A stretch of 64,000 bases of DNA from the NCBI RefSeq assembly GCF_001298445.1, contig NZ_CP012036.1, positions 4,638,158-4,702,157 on the forward strand. The letters are read 5' to 3'. Made by a program: the position numbers and the translations under genes. The DNA is from Nostoc piscinale CENA21. Its GTDB lineage: Bacteria > Cyanobacteriota > Cyanobacteriia > Cyanobacteriales > Nostocaceae. The notes beneath the pieces were generated by a model. The model made no database searches. It was not told the origin of the DNA and saw nothing but the letters and a program-made list of their open reading frames with translations. Positions 46,176 to 55,484 of this stretch are shown one piece after another (position 1 is the first letter of the stretch; each line of letters opens with the position of its first letter).

Positions 46176-46709
46176 CTTCTGCCCGTTAAACTAACTGAAC
46201 TGTCAAACCGATTTGATGCCAAAATCTTAATGGATCGTTATGGAAATACACTGATAAAGAATAAATATAGAAGTTTTGCCTAGTAAGTAATTAGTTTTAT
46301 TTTGTTAGATATTTTCACTGGTAAGCAAACTTAAATTTTGGGTTAGAGAAAAGCTAACCTCCTTTTTTATGAGTATACTGGCTGATTTACGACAGATTCA
46401 TATTTGTCAACTACTGATTACGATGACGAAAATGCGATCGCTAGTAACAATTGCATTCCTCTGATGATTCGTGATGAAATATAACAAATTGATAATTTTA
46501 TATTCATTAGAAATTTTAATCATAAAAAATTTTGGTATACATAACAACTTGGTGGACTAGTAACCGCCCATATAAAGCCCGAAAGCACTTTTACCCCTGT
46601 AACTTTCTCACTACTATTTGCCCAAAATTGCCCAGGCGACTGATTAAAATATTTGATAAACTATCGTTCGAGACAATCTGGTGTGATGTGAGGCTAATTA
46701 AAATAGGCT
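46176..46709. other. Divergent intergenic region, regulator / WecG
   Basis: No credible gene; a 61-codon ORF lacks protein-like composition. AT-rich, includes one HIP1 site near 46436 and the promoters of both flanking genes. Confidence 0.55.
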
Positions 46710-47462
46710 ATGTCTAAACCGCCTAAAGTATTTTCGGTGCTGGGAATACCAGTTCATGTTATGAGTAACTATCCAGGCTGGTTGCTAGAATGCCTGCAAC
46801 ACAGCAGAGGTACTCATGTAGTGACGCTGAATGCAGAAATGACCATGCAAGCAGAACGAGACAGCGCACTAGCCAAGGTAATTCACGATGCTGAGTTGGT
46901 GATACCTGATGGTGCTGGTGTGGTTTTGTATTTGCAGTGGCTGTTCTGGCAAAAGGTTCAACGTTGTCCAGGAATTGAACTAGCAGAAACATTACTGCGA
47001 GAACTGGGACAAAAGCAAAAAGGTACAAAAGTCTTTTTTTATGGCGGCGCACCAGGAGTAGCGACAAAAGCCGCAGATTTCTGGAAGCAGCAAGCCCCAG
47101 ATTTAAACATAGTCGGTACTCATTCTGGCTATCATTCTCCTGAAGAAGAAGAGATATTAAGCCAAACACTGACTCAATTACAGCCTCAAGTTATTTTGGT
47201 CGGGTTGGGAGTACCACGTCAAGAATTATGGATTGCCCAAAACCGTCATTTATGTCCCCAAGCAATTTGGATTGGTGTTGGTGGTAGTTTTGATATTTGG
47301 TCAGGAAGCAAAACCCGCGCTCCTGCTTGGTTAGGCAATAATAACTTGGAATGGCTATATCGCTTATATAAAGAACCTTGGCGTTGGCGACGGATGTTAG
47401 CTTTGCCAGAATTTGCCGTGAAAGCATTTGTTTACCGCTTGACAGCCAAAAGTGCGGTCTAG
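46710..47462 (+). CDS. WecG/TagA/CpsF-family glycosyltransferase
   Basis: 250 residues, full length. Family motifs: THVVTLNAEMTMQAERD, VIPDGAGVVLYLQW, KGTKVFFYGGAPGVATKA, GTHSGYHSPEEEE, VILVGLGVPRQELWI and AIWIGVGGSFDIWSG. These enzymes transfer an N-acetylmannosamine-type sugar to undecaprenyl-PP-linked GlcNAc at the cytoplasmic face, in exopolysaccharide or teichoic-acid-like synthesis. The exact donor cannot be read here. Monocistronic, with an STRR directly after the stop. Confidence 0.93.
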   Translation: MSKPPKVFSVLGIPVHVMSNYPGWLLECLQHSRGTHVVTLNAEMTMQAERDSALAKVIHDAELVIPDGAGVVLYLQWLFWQKVQRCPGIELAETLLRELGQKQKGTKVFFYGGAPGVATKAADFWKQQAPDLNIVGTHSGYHSPEEEEILSQTLTQLQPQVILVGLGVPRQELWIAQNRHLCPQAIWIGVGGSFDIWSGSKTRAPAWLGNNNLEWLYRLYKEPWRWRRMLALPEFAVKAFVYRLTAKSAV

Positions 47463-47535
47463 GGAATAGGGAGTTGGGAATTGGGAGTCGGGAGTTGGGA
47501 GAAAATAAACATCCACTATTCTCTACTCCCTACTC
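47462..47535. repeat. STRR block (gggagttgggaatt type, then ctactccct)
   Basis: gggagttgggaattgggag and gggagttgggag units run to about 47501, followed at 47521-47535 by ctctactccctactc. The two parts are roughly complementary and can pair. Confidence 0.8.
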
Positions 47536-47705
47536 ACACTCCATAACTGATGACTTGCGGATAGTACTGAAAACTTCCAAAAAATTTAATTTTTGCTTTT
47601 GAATTTGAGATTCCTGGGGCTGTCCTGGGAATCCTTATTTTTAAGAGAATCTTAAATTGAAGTTCTTCGGGTGTTTAGTTCTAAGCAAGTGTATATATTC
47701 TGCCA

Positions 47706-48443
47706 ATGAGAACTGTTGTTAAAACTGATCAGCATATTCCTGCAAAGGATAGTACATCTTCCCCACAAAGTAGTAGTAATGCTCCCATTGTGCAGTTACG
47801 CTCTGTAACTAAAACTTACAACAATGGCTGTCATGGATTGTTGGATGTGAGTTTAGAGGTGAAACAGAAAGAATTTTTGTTGATTACAGGCCCTAGCGGT
47901 TCGGGTAAATCAACACTGTTGAAACTCTTGTATGGCGAAGAATTGGCTACTCAGGGAGAGGTGATTGTCAATGATTGCAATGTAACAGATTTGCGGGGCG
48001 ATCGCTTATCACTGTTGCGGCGACGCATTGGCATTGTATTTCAAGATTACAAACTGATTCCCCAAAGAACTGTAGCAGAGAATGTGACATTTGTACTGCA
48101 AGCACAAGGTTTCACTCGCAAAGAAATTCAAAGACGTTTAGAACCGACGTTAAAGCTAGTGGGTTTACTTTCCAAAGCTAACTGTTTTCCTGATCAACTT
48201 TCGGGGGGAGAACAACAACGGGTGAGTGTTGCACGCGCCATTGTGGGAACACCGCCATTAATTTTGGCTGATGAACCCACAGGAAACCTCGACCCCGATA
48301 ATTCTTGGCAAGTCATCCAAATTTTGCAAAAGTTAAATTCTTTTGGGGCTACAGTGATTGTGACTACTCACGACGAACAACTTGTGCGGCGTTGCAATCA
48401 TCCTGTGGTACAAGTCTGTAATGGCAGATTGTATCGGAAATAA
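47706..48443 (+). CDS. ftsE: FtsE-like ABC ATPase
   Basis: 245 residues. An N-terminal extension of about 30 polar residues precedes the ABC domain: LRSVTKTYNNGCHGLLDVSL, Walker A GPSGSGKST (about residue 60), IGIVFQDYKLIPQRTVAENV (a typical FtsE Q-loop region), signature LSGGEQQRVS, Walker B LILADEPTGNLD and H-loop VTTHDEQL. FtsE works with FtsX to activate cell-wall hydrolases during division. ftsX is not adjacent here, so the complex would depend on a distant gene. The gene is convergent with the next one, with only 1 bp between the two stops. Confidence 0.85.
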   Translation: MRTVVKTDQHIPAKDSTSSPQSSSNAPIVQLRSVTKTYNNGCHGLLDVSLEVKQKEFLLITGPSGSGKSTLLKLLYGEELATQGEVIVNDCNVTDLRGDRLSLLRRRIGIVFQDYKLIPQRTVAENVTFVLQAQGFTRKEIQRRLEPTLKLVGLLSKANCFPDQLSGGEQQRVSVARAIVGTPPLILADEPTGNLDPDNSWQVIQILQKLNSFGATVIVTTHDEQLVRRCNHPVVQVCNGRLYRK

Positions 48444-48444
48444 G

Positions 48445-49224
48445 TTAATAGTTCAAAATTTGAGATTTTTGAGTTTGGACTTTTAACTTGACTGGTTTAA
48501 GGGGAGTGGCTGTGCTGGATGGTAGATTCGATAGCTTGTCTAAAATTTGTAAACTCTCAAATGCTGCCTCTCGAATGATGACTTCTTCTTCTTTAGTTAA
48601 AAGCAGTTGCAAACATTGGATGACTTCTTGCTGTAACGCCGCATTCACTGGCTGGCGCGTGATAAATTTGGTAATTCGACGTATAGCCAGCAACCGCTTT
48701 AAGGGATCTGATTCTGTTAAATTGAGTAACAATTGCTCAAAGGTATCTTGTTCTTGATTGCGATTACGGCTGAGAAGTTGCCAAAGTAGCAAAACTACAG
48801 TTAATAAAGTTCCCAAACCTTGCAAAATTGTACCAGTTGCTATCCAAGGGCTATGAGAGTCAACCCAAATAGCAGCCGCCATATAAGTGCTAATAGTTGC
48901 CAGACCACCAATAGCAACAGCTAAAACTAACCGACGATTTGGCCCGTTGAGGAATTTTTGAATTTCTACCCAACGTTGTTGCCAGTTCCATTGTTGGGTG
49001 GAGTAGGTAATTAACATTACTCCCACACCAACTATCAAAGCTAATAGCAGTTTCCAGTTCCATAAAAGCATTGCCACGACTATTGTCAGGAAGCCGAGAA
49101 CACTTCCAGAACCAGAAAAAGGCTTGAAATTTTGCTGCTTGGAACTTCCTGGCGACAATGCTGGAAGCGACCAGTTGGGTATCTGGTTAATTAGTTGCTG
49201 CAAAGAAAACGAAGCCTTTGCCAC
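48445..49224 (-). CDS. Membrane protein with C-terminal HEAT/armadillo-like helices
   Basis: 259 residues. About four membrane helices in the first 150 residues (LGFLTIVVAMLLWNWKLLLA, VVVLLLWQLL and others), then a soluble helical part (about 165-235, LLLNLTESDPLKRLLAIRRI and LTKEEEVIIREAAFESLQIL) resembling an armadillo/HEAT unit. Known to me as a conserved cyanobacterial armadillo-type-fold protein without function. It is convergent to ftsE with almost no spacer. Confidence 0.75.
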   Translation of the reverse strand: MAKASFSLQQLINQIPNWSLPALSPGSSKQQNFKPFSGSGSVLGFLTIVVAMLLWNWKLLLALIVGVGVMLITYSTQQWNWQQRWVEIQKFLNGPNRRLVLAVAIGGLATISTYMAAAIWVDSHSPWIATGTILQGLGTLLTVVLLLWQLLSRNRNQEQDTFEQLLLNLTESDPLKRLLAIRRITKFITRQPVNAALQQEVIQCLQLLLTKEEEVIIREAAFESLQILDKLSNLPSSTATPLKPVKLKVQTQKSQILNY

Positions 49225-49332
49225 AGTATTTACCTAATTTTGTTGACGAGATTTTCTAATATATCTTTTACCAGGGATTAGGTGCATGATGAAGTTAATA
49301 TTACTCATTTTTGATAGTCTTTGGGACTGCTC

Positions 49333-49926
49333 TTAAATACAAAAACGAAAGTCGTCAATGGTGAATTGACCGTCAAAAGCACAGAAGGTAACAGAGTGAA
49401 TATTGCTGGCTGTCACAGACAATAAGATGTTGGGAGGTACTGCTGAATCAGAGTTAGCGAGATTAGCGCCAGGAAGTACGGTTTGACTAAGCAGTTGGCG
49501 ATCGCTATCATAAGCAGACATTACCAGCCGTTGGGAACTAGTTACATAAGCACTAACATAGTTGACTGGATGTACAAAACTAGCTTCCAGAAACCCGCCT
49601 TTGGGCGAACCCATTAATACTATGAGACCAGAATGGCTAGGAAATGCGGGGTTAGAAGGTTGTATGGCGATTGAATTACGGAAAACGACACCCCAGCGTT
49701 CATATTGTGTTTCGACCGATTCAAAACACTTTAAATCTTCTAAGTTTAAACATACACAAATAGGAACACCTACTTTGGAGGTTTCTAGAGTGTCTGCCAA
49801 CTGTCCCCGCCAAGCAGATGCTATATGCACATCACAGTTTTCTAATACGTCTTTAAAATCTACCAACGCTGGTGCTTTATCCGATTGAAGAGTAGCCTGC
49901 TTTACCACAACGCCCCGCCTTACCAT
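49333..49926 (-). CDS. Uncharacterised protein, beta-sandwich-like
   Basis: 197 residues, beta-rich, no signal peptide. Notable parts are FKDVLENCDVHIASAWRG, RWGVVFRNSIAIQPSNPAFP, VNYVSAYVTSSQRLVMSAYD and, near the C-terminus, NIHSVTFCAFDGQFTIDDF. The last pattern resembles the end of PEP-CTERM-type or carbohydrate-binding beta-sandwich domains in cyanobacteria. Function unknown. Start ATG GTA AGG. Confidence 0.65.
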   Translation of the reverse strand: MVRRGVVVKQATLQSDKAPALVDFKDVLENCDVHIASAWRGQLADTLETSKVGVPICVCLNLEDLKCFESVETQYERWGVVFRNSIAIQPSNPAFPSHSGLIVLMGSPKGGFLEASFVHPVNYVSAYVTSSQRLVMSAYDSDRQLLSQTVLPGANLANSDSAVPPNILLSVTASNIHSVTFCAFDGQFTIDDFRFCI

Positions 49927-50474
49927 TACCTAGAGAACGATTTAGATAAGTAATTATATCTAAAGCTGTTTTTCCTAAATCCAGAATCGTTGCTAATCTT
50001 AGGTATTTCAACTATTCTGGACGCTCAAAACTTTACGTGAGTTTTCTGATAGATTACCATAAAAAACTAATGCCTTTTATATGATCAAAGTAATACAGGC
50101 TACTTTGCAAAAGCCTTGCTTAACTGTATTTCCAGGCAAATACCCTGCAATTTAGAGACAAAAAAATCACTGAATCTTTACACGTAAGCCAGTGATTTTA
50201 CATCCCCTTAATCTGGCGGAGGCTAGAGGTGGGAAAATTGCGGGTTTGCTAAAAATAGCAATGGATAATTACCGGGAAATCCCCTATAAGTACAGCGTGT
50301 TTGGGGTGAAGAGATTGCTAACAGCAATTACTTAGCTAACACACATCTAGATTGCATAAGCACGCATAAAATTAATTTTTGGTCATTGGTCATTTGTGAA
50401 GACAAATTACTCATGACAGTCTCAACCAAAGAATTTGCGGCTTGAACACATACGAAATGAACGGCATATATATT
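49927..50474. other. Divergent intergenic region with one hairpin
   Basis: No gene. Contains a 10-bp stem hairpin at 50163-50199 and the promoters of the flanking genes. Confidence 0.55.
50163..50199 (-). terminator. Hairpin with minus-strand U-tract, no obvious gene
   Basis: aaaatcactg and cagtgatttt form a 10-bp stem with a 17-nt loop. On the minus strand it is followed by ttttgtc. No minus-strand gene ends nearby, so it could end an unannotated transcript. Confidence 0.45.
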
Positions 50475-51375
50475 ATGTTTCAACCACAGGGATTTGAACA
50501 AAGCTCAATTACAACTTCTCTAGGGAGAATAGTATATTACACTACTGCGGGGTCGCTTTGGCAAGGTAGTGCGATCGCCCAAGGAGCAAAGGAAACTTTA
50601 GTATTTCTACATGGTTTTGGTGGTGGATCTTCGGCTTATGAGTGGTCGAAGGTTTACCCAGCTTTTGCTAGTGAATATCGCATTCTTGCACCAGATTTAA
50701 TTGGATGGGGTAAATCAGAACATCCAGTGCGAAACTACCAGATTGAAGATTATTTAACGATGATTCAGGAATTTTTGCAGCAAACTTGTACAGAAGCAGT
50801 CACGGTGATTGCTTCTTCTTTGACTGCCGCGTTGACAATTCGAGTAGCGATCGCTCATCCTGAATTATTCAAGTCTTTAATTCTTACCACACCAGCCGGA
50901 CTATCTGATTTTGGCGAAGACTACTCCCGCAGTTTTTTTTGCTCAGTTAGTCAGCGTACCGATAATTGACCGCTTGCTGTACAGTACTGGTGTAGCGACA
51001 GAAGCAGGCATTCGCAGTTTTTTAGAGCAGAGACAATTTGCCCAGGCTAATCGAGTCTATCAAGAAATTATTGAGGCTTATCTTCAATCTGCCCAACAGC
51101 CTAATGCGGAATATGCTGCACTCTCTTTTGTGCGGGGTGATTTGTGTTTTGATTTATCCCTTGACATTGAAAAGCTGACCACTCCGACTGCGATTATTTG
51201 GGGGCAGAAATCCCAATTTACTGGCCCCGAAATTGGTCGTCGTTTGGCAGAGAAAAACCCCCAAGCAATTCGTGTGTTTCAACAATTAGAAGATGTGGGA
51301 TTAACACCACAGTTAGAATTACCAGCCGTCACCATTGGATTAATTCGCCAGTTTTTGCCTTTAATCAATGGCTAA
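50475..51375 (+). pseudogene. Alpha/beta hydrolase-fold protein, frameshifted at T8
   Basis: Start at ATG 50475 (MFQPQGFEQSS) or an earlier in-frame ATG at 50458. The first frame has LVFLHGFGGGSSAYEWSK, ILAPDLIGWGKSEHP and a nucleophile elbow VIASSLTAAL. It breaks at SRSFF; the rest lies in the next frame: AQLVSVPIIDRLLYSTGV, the AIIWGQKSQFTGP segment, and VGLTPQLELP to the end. Removing one T from the T8 run (about 50933-50940) gives a 299-residue protein. The usual catalytic acid (WGxxD) and His positions read S/Q and Q, and the elbow lacks its second Gly, so the enzyme may be non-catalytic or divergent. Confidence 0.8.
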
Positions 51376-51380
51376 TGAAG

Positions 51381-51568
51381 AGTGCTGAGTTGAAAGTGCT
51401 GAGTGCTGAGTTAGGATAGCGCCTGTGGCGCTAATATAGCAGAAGGCAGAAGGCAGGAGGAAAAGTCTTACTATCCCTTGCATTCAAGCTTTCACACTGT
51501 CCTAACATATCTGACTAACGCTATAAGTGGAGATGCCTTTAACTACTCAGCACTCAGCACTCAGCACT
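51381..51568. repeat. Inverted pair of STRR arrays (agtgctg / cagcact)
   Basis: agtgctgagt units at 51381-51411 and actcagcactcagcactcag at 51545-51568 are reverse complements about 135 bp apart. A ggcagaa/ggcagga array (51440-51460) lies between them. A transcript could fold into a large stem. Confidence 0.8.
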
Positions 51569-51589
51569 GGAAATAATTTCACACTTCGA

Positions 51590-52124
51590 TTATTTATTTT
51601 CTACACGGACATCAATTACAGTGGCATTGAAGTTATAGTTATAACCTTCTAGCTCAAAAGGCATACCAATTTTGACTTTGCTGTTACCTAAAACTGGGCC
51701 ATTTTCGGTGACTTGCGCTTTACCTTCCAGGGTTAACAGCATATCTGTACTGAAATTATTACTTCTGGGGTCTGGTAATTCTTTGACAGAACCATCTGGT
51801 TGAGTCGCAGTTATGGTTCTTGGTAGCAATTGCACAGATTTAATCCCAATTTGACCGTAAGGCTGATTGCGGATAATAACGTTAGTTTTACCGCCTTTTT
51901 TTAAATCCATTGTCAAATAAGCGTTCTGGGTCACGCACATTCAAACCCCGCACGGCTAAGTCTACCTCAATGGGTACGGTTTTTGAACCAACTTGAGCGA
52001 CGGAACCAGAAGTTCCCGGAAAAAAGAAGATTCCCACTATAACTAGCAGAATTACGAGTGCAGCGCCTAAATCTAGAATATTGACTTTACCGAACAAGCG
52101 ACCTTTGGAATCAAAAATAGCCAT
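51590..52124 (-). pseudogene. DUF4330 family protein, frameshifted at A7
   Basis: Start ATG at 52124 (MAIFDSKGRLFGKVNILDLG) with one membrane helix (AALVILLVIVGIFFFPG) and then VPIEVDLAVRGLNVRDPERL. The frame breaks in an A7 run near 51896-51902. The next frame supplies GGKTNVIIRNQPYGQI, KSVQLLPRTITATQPDG and GKAQVTENGPVLGNSKVKIG. A6 would give one 177-residue protein, the normal DUF4330 layout. It is a conserved cyanobacterial membrane-anchored protein with an external beta domain; function unknown. Confidence 0.82.
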
Positions 52125-52433
52125 AAAAACTTTTCCTAAATACAAACAAAGTATTTGATTGTAGCAACAAACTTTATCAGGAACATGACAATTTCCCGAC
52201 TGAGGTCTGACTAAAAGATGGCTAGGTCTTTTAGTCTGGCGACAGTGTATCACGAGTTGAAAAAATCGGCATAAAGTCGGCACATCCTTCACATCTCATT
52301 CAGATAAATCCTTCTAGGGATAATATGGGCGATCGCATCCGTAGTCATAAGATGAAAATGCAACTTCAAGCGCAGTAAATCCGTCTTGTATTTTGTCCTG
52401 TGATTTTCGCTTGTCCCGCAATTACTATCAGAA

Positions 52434-53294
52434 ATGCTTATGATGGCTTGGAAAGGTTTTACGGCAAATTATCGTCGTTGGCGGCGTAGTTGGTTATATC
52501 CAATAATTTCGGTGGTGGTCGCCCTCAGTTTGTGTCTGAGTACACCCTCACCTGGACGGGCTGTAGATTTATTACCACTGTTATTCCAAGGAGCGCAAAT
52601 ACTTCAGCTGTCTAATATATCCGCTAACCAAGAAGTAGAACTTGGCAAACAGATGAATGATGAACTCAAGAATGGGGAAATTCGTCTGTACAGGAATGAA
52701 GCGGTGAATCGTTATGTGCAGGAAGTTGGTCAAAGATTAGCCGCCAATAGCGATCGCCCCAATCTTCCTTTTACCTTTCAGGTAGTAGAAGATAATTCTG
52801 TGAATGCTTTTGCCACTACTGGCGGTTTTGTTTATATCAACACGGGTTTACTCAAAACAGCCGACAATGAAGCGGAACTAGCCAGTGTGATGGCTCATGA
52901 AATTGGTCACATAGGCGGGAAACACTTAGTTAAACAAATGCAGCAAAGGGCTGTGGCGAGTGGATTAGCTACAGTAGCAGGTTTAGACCGTAATCAAGCT
53001 GTGGCTATTGGTGTGGACTTAGCCCTCAACCGTCCTCGCAGTCGTCAAGATGAGTTTGATGCAGATAGAAGAGGTTTAAGAACTTTAACAAGAGCCGGTT
53101 ATGCTCAATCTGGTATGGTTTCCTTTATGCAAAAGCTACTCAAAAGTGGTTCTGGGCCAACTTTCTTGAGTACGCACCCAGCTACTAGCGATCGCATCAC
53201 TAATCTTAAACGTGCAATTAATGCTCAACCCAGTAGTGGGCGTGACGGTCTAGATAATGCTGCTTATCGAGCTAGAATTCGACCATTACTTTAG
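52434..53294 (+). CDS. M48-family metalloprotease
   Basis: 286 residues. N-terminal membrane/signal segment (about 18-40, LYPIISVVVALSLCL). The M48 peptidase domain has VNAFATTGGFVYINTGLL, the zinc motif HEIGH within VMAHEIGHIGGKHL (about residue 155) and the third ligand region DEFDADRRGL (about 202), then LSTHPATSDRI. It resembles BepA/Oma1-like periplasmic or membrane proteases for quality control of envelope proteins. Two start codons are close (ATG 52434 and ATG 52440). Confidence 0.93.
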   Translation: MLMMAWKGFTANYRRWRRSWLYPIISVVVALSLCLSTPSPGRAVDLLPLLFQGAQILQLSNISANQEVELGKQMNDELKNGEIRLYRNEAVNRYVQEVGQRLAANSDRPNLPFTFQVVEDNSVNAFATTGGFVYINTGLLKTADNEAELASVMAHEIGHIGGKHLVKQMQQRAVASGLATVAGLDRNQAVAIGVDLALNRPRSRQDEFDADRRGLRTLTRAGYAQSGMVSFMQKLLKSGSGPTFLSTHPATSDRITNLKRAINAQPSSGRDGLDNAAYRARIRPLL

Positions 53295-53327
53295 TTTGAT
53301 TTCACTGTGCCAAACTACAACCAAAAC

Positions 53328-54093
53328 CTATGCTCGCTGCGGTTGGCGGCGAGCTTTGATTTGGGAAGGCTCTACTGTCACCACCCCATCTTCTAGCAGT
53401 AATGTACGCTGGGTATTTTGAAATACATTCACTTGATAAATTAAATGATTGGTAACATCAAATCCAGTTAACCAACCACTACGGGGATGATAAGCTCCGG
53501 TATCGATATCTAGCCATCCTCTACCTTCGGCTAGTTTACCCGGCGGGACGTTTGGTAAAGTAAAAGTTATAGTATGCCCAACAATAATGAGTTTATCAGG
53601 AAAATAAGGCTTTTCCATGCCGTGAAATTCATCTCTAATCCAGCAGAACTGCTCGGCAGTTTGTTCGGCTAGGGGCAGATTCGGGTCTAATCCGGCATGA
53701 GTTAACCAAATATCGCCCAAATCTAAATAGGTGGGTAGAGACTGAAACCACTCTAAATGGTCTTGGGGAATAGTAGATGCTTGGTAACTGCTGAGAGTGG
53801 CTTGTCCACCGCTATACAACCAAGCTTGCATAGCTGGGGCGGGAATATTTTTTTTGGGTGAGAATATTCAATAGCATCTGCTCGTGATTACCTAGCAGAC
53901 AGGGATAATTGCTCTGTCGGACAAAATTCACGACATGGTAGCTGTGGGGGCCACGATCAATTAAGTCGCCGAGAAAATAAACTTGATCATCTGATGTGGG
54001 TGCGATCGCCTCTAACAGAGTCATCAAGCCTTCATAATGACCATGCACATCCCCAATAACTATGCGACGTTTCCTAGTTCTGCTCATCTGCAT
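53328..54093 (-). pseudogene. Calcineurin-like metallophosphatase, frameshifted at A8
   Basis: First frame (54093-53812): MSRTRKRRIVIGDVHGHYEG, VYFLGDLIDRGPHS and CLLGNHEQMLLNIL, the PP1/ApaH-type metallophosphatase motifs (DxH, GDxxDRG, GNHE). The second frame has WFQSLPTYLDLGDIWLTHAG with the DxWLxHAG motif, IVGHTITF and the final GWLDIDTGAYHP. Removing one A from the A8 run (about 53846-53853) joins LTQK-NIPAPAMQAWLYS, giving a protein of about 254 residues. Presumably a Ser/Thr-protein phosphatase or diadenosine hydrolase. The downstream ATG 53831 is not the real start. Confidence 0.85.
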
Positions 54094-54280
54094 TTAGTTG
54101 AAATGAAATTAGTTTAATATTTTTGCTACACTATAACCGCAGGTTATTCCGTAAATAAAGATAAATATTACTTGAGTAAATTTAAATTTTATTTAAAGTT
54201 TTATCTGCACCAAAAATCATCAATTTACTTACACACGCTAACTTAAAATTTAGGCTGTAATCTTAATTTTAGTTTGCCCA

Positions 54281-54562
54281 ATGTCTGAACAATTTTCTCC
54301 TGAAATTAGCTCACGTATCTGCAATCACATGAACGAAGATCATGCTGATGCTGTACTTTTGTATGCCAAGATTTTTGGTGATGTAACTGAGGCTACATCA
54401 GCCCAAATGTTAGCAATTGATTCACAGGGAATGGATTTAACCGCGCAAGTTAATGAAGAATCTATGCCAGTGCGTATCAAATTTGACCATACTTTGGCTG
54501 ATGCGGAAGATGCTCATCAAACTCTAATTGCGATGGTTAAGCAGGCGCGGGTGAAGGGGTGA
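54281..54562 (+). CDS. DUF2470 protein
   Basis: 93 residues with the DUF2470 core ISSRICNHMNEDHADAVLLY, the SAQMLAIDSQGMDL strand pair and RIKFDHTLADAEDAHQTLIA. The domain resembles the C-terminal part of heme-utilisation proteins and of some FMN-binding split-barrel proteins. Here it stands alone, as often in cyanobacteria. Role unknown. A 9-mer tandem repeat begins 29 bp after the stop. Confidence 0.9.
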   Translation: MSEQFSPEISSRICNHMNEDHADAVLLYAKIFGDVTEATSAQMLAIDSQGMDLTAQVNEESMPVRIKFDHTLADAEDAHQTLIAMVKQARVKG

Positions 54563-54591
54563 GGGGTTGGAGTTTTCAGTTATCTGGGGAT

Positions 54592-54627
54592 AAGGGAGAC
54601 AAGGTGGACAAGGGAGACAAGGGAGAG
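54592..54627. repeat. Tandem 9-mer array (aagggagac)
   Basis: Four units: aagggagac, aaggtggac, aagggagac, aagggagag. Same family, opposite orientation, as 17086-17124. Confidence 0.85.
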
Positions 54628-54665
54628 GAGTTAGCTTGTATAGTTTGAGCCATAAAAATAATTTC

Positions 54666-55457
54666 CTACTCGGTTTGTAATAACCAAAAACCACTGTAAG
54701 TCATCCCAGAATCATCGGGTTGAATTAATAAAAAGTGCAATCCTTGGCTTTGTTGTTGGCGTTGTTGATAAATTTTTGCGGCGGCGGCGACTTCTGCATC
54801 TTCAAAGGTGGCTAATACCCATCTATCAACTAAACCCGCTTCTAAAATTAAGCCATCGGGCGCACCTGGGATGTAATTTAAGGCTACAGGATGTGTTGTG
54901 GCTAACCAACGTGCTAAACGCATAGATTGTCTGCCACCATAAATTACCACACCAGGAACGGGTATTGTGGAAGCTAAACCCAGATTTATCGGTTTAAGAA
55001 ATTCTGGCATAGATAAAATCGGAATGGGGCGATCGCTAAATTCTATTTCTAAATCACCAGCCGCTAAAGTCGCAAAGCGCCACTGTTCACCCCAGAGATT
55101 TTCCGGTAATGGTAAGGGTGCAGGTTTTTCCAAACTAAAATCAGAATGTCTTTCTTTTAACCACTGTTTTAATGCTAAAGTCCGGCGGCTTGCTTCTACT
55201 GCAATACCTAAATTGCGTCCGGCTGTTTCGATTAAACTCAACGACTGGGGACGAAAAACTTGAATGACATCTGGTAATTCTGCACCTGCGGCTTGTTGAA
55301 TTTGAGTAGTCAGCCAATTGGAATTTGCTTCTGACTGCAAACAGGTAGCTGTATACTCAAAACTGCGATTTGCATTACAAATCAACAACTCCCATACAAT
55401 TTTTTCAGATATATCTTGTTGCGAACTCCGATAAAAATCAGCTTGCCAAATTTTCAT
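54666..55457 (-). CDS. Tab2/Atab2 family RNA-binding protein
   Basis: 263 residues, full length. Starts MKIWQADFYRSSQ; conserved parts are VWELLICNANRSFEYTA, AAGAELPDVIQVFRPQSL, the basic RRTLALKQWLKER, NLWGEQWRFATLAAGDLE and YSGFWLLQTE at the end. In green algae and plants the family binds psaB/psbA-type transcripts to aid translation of photosystem proteins; the cyanobacterial role is presumed similar. Near the glgP gene, same strand, with a terminator between. Confidence 0.92.
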   Translation of the reverse strand: MKIWQADFYRSSQQDISEKIVWELLICNANRSFEYTATCLQSEANSNWLTTQIQQAAGAELPDVIQVFRPQSLSLIETAGRNLGIAVEASRRTLALKQWLKERHSDFSLEKPAPLPLPENLWGEQWRFATLAAGDLEIEFSDRPIPILSMPEFLKPINLGLASTIPVPGVVIYGGRQSMRLARWLATTHPVALNYIPGAPDGLILEAGLVDRWVLATFEDAEVAAAAKIYQQRQQQSQGLHFLLIQPDDSGMTYSGFWLLQTE

Positions 55458-55484
55458 GATTTAAAACATTTTTCCATAAAAAAA

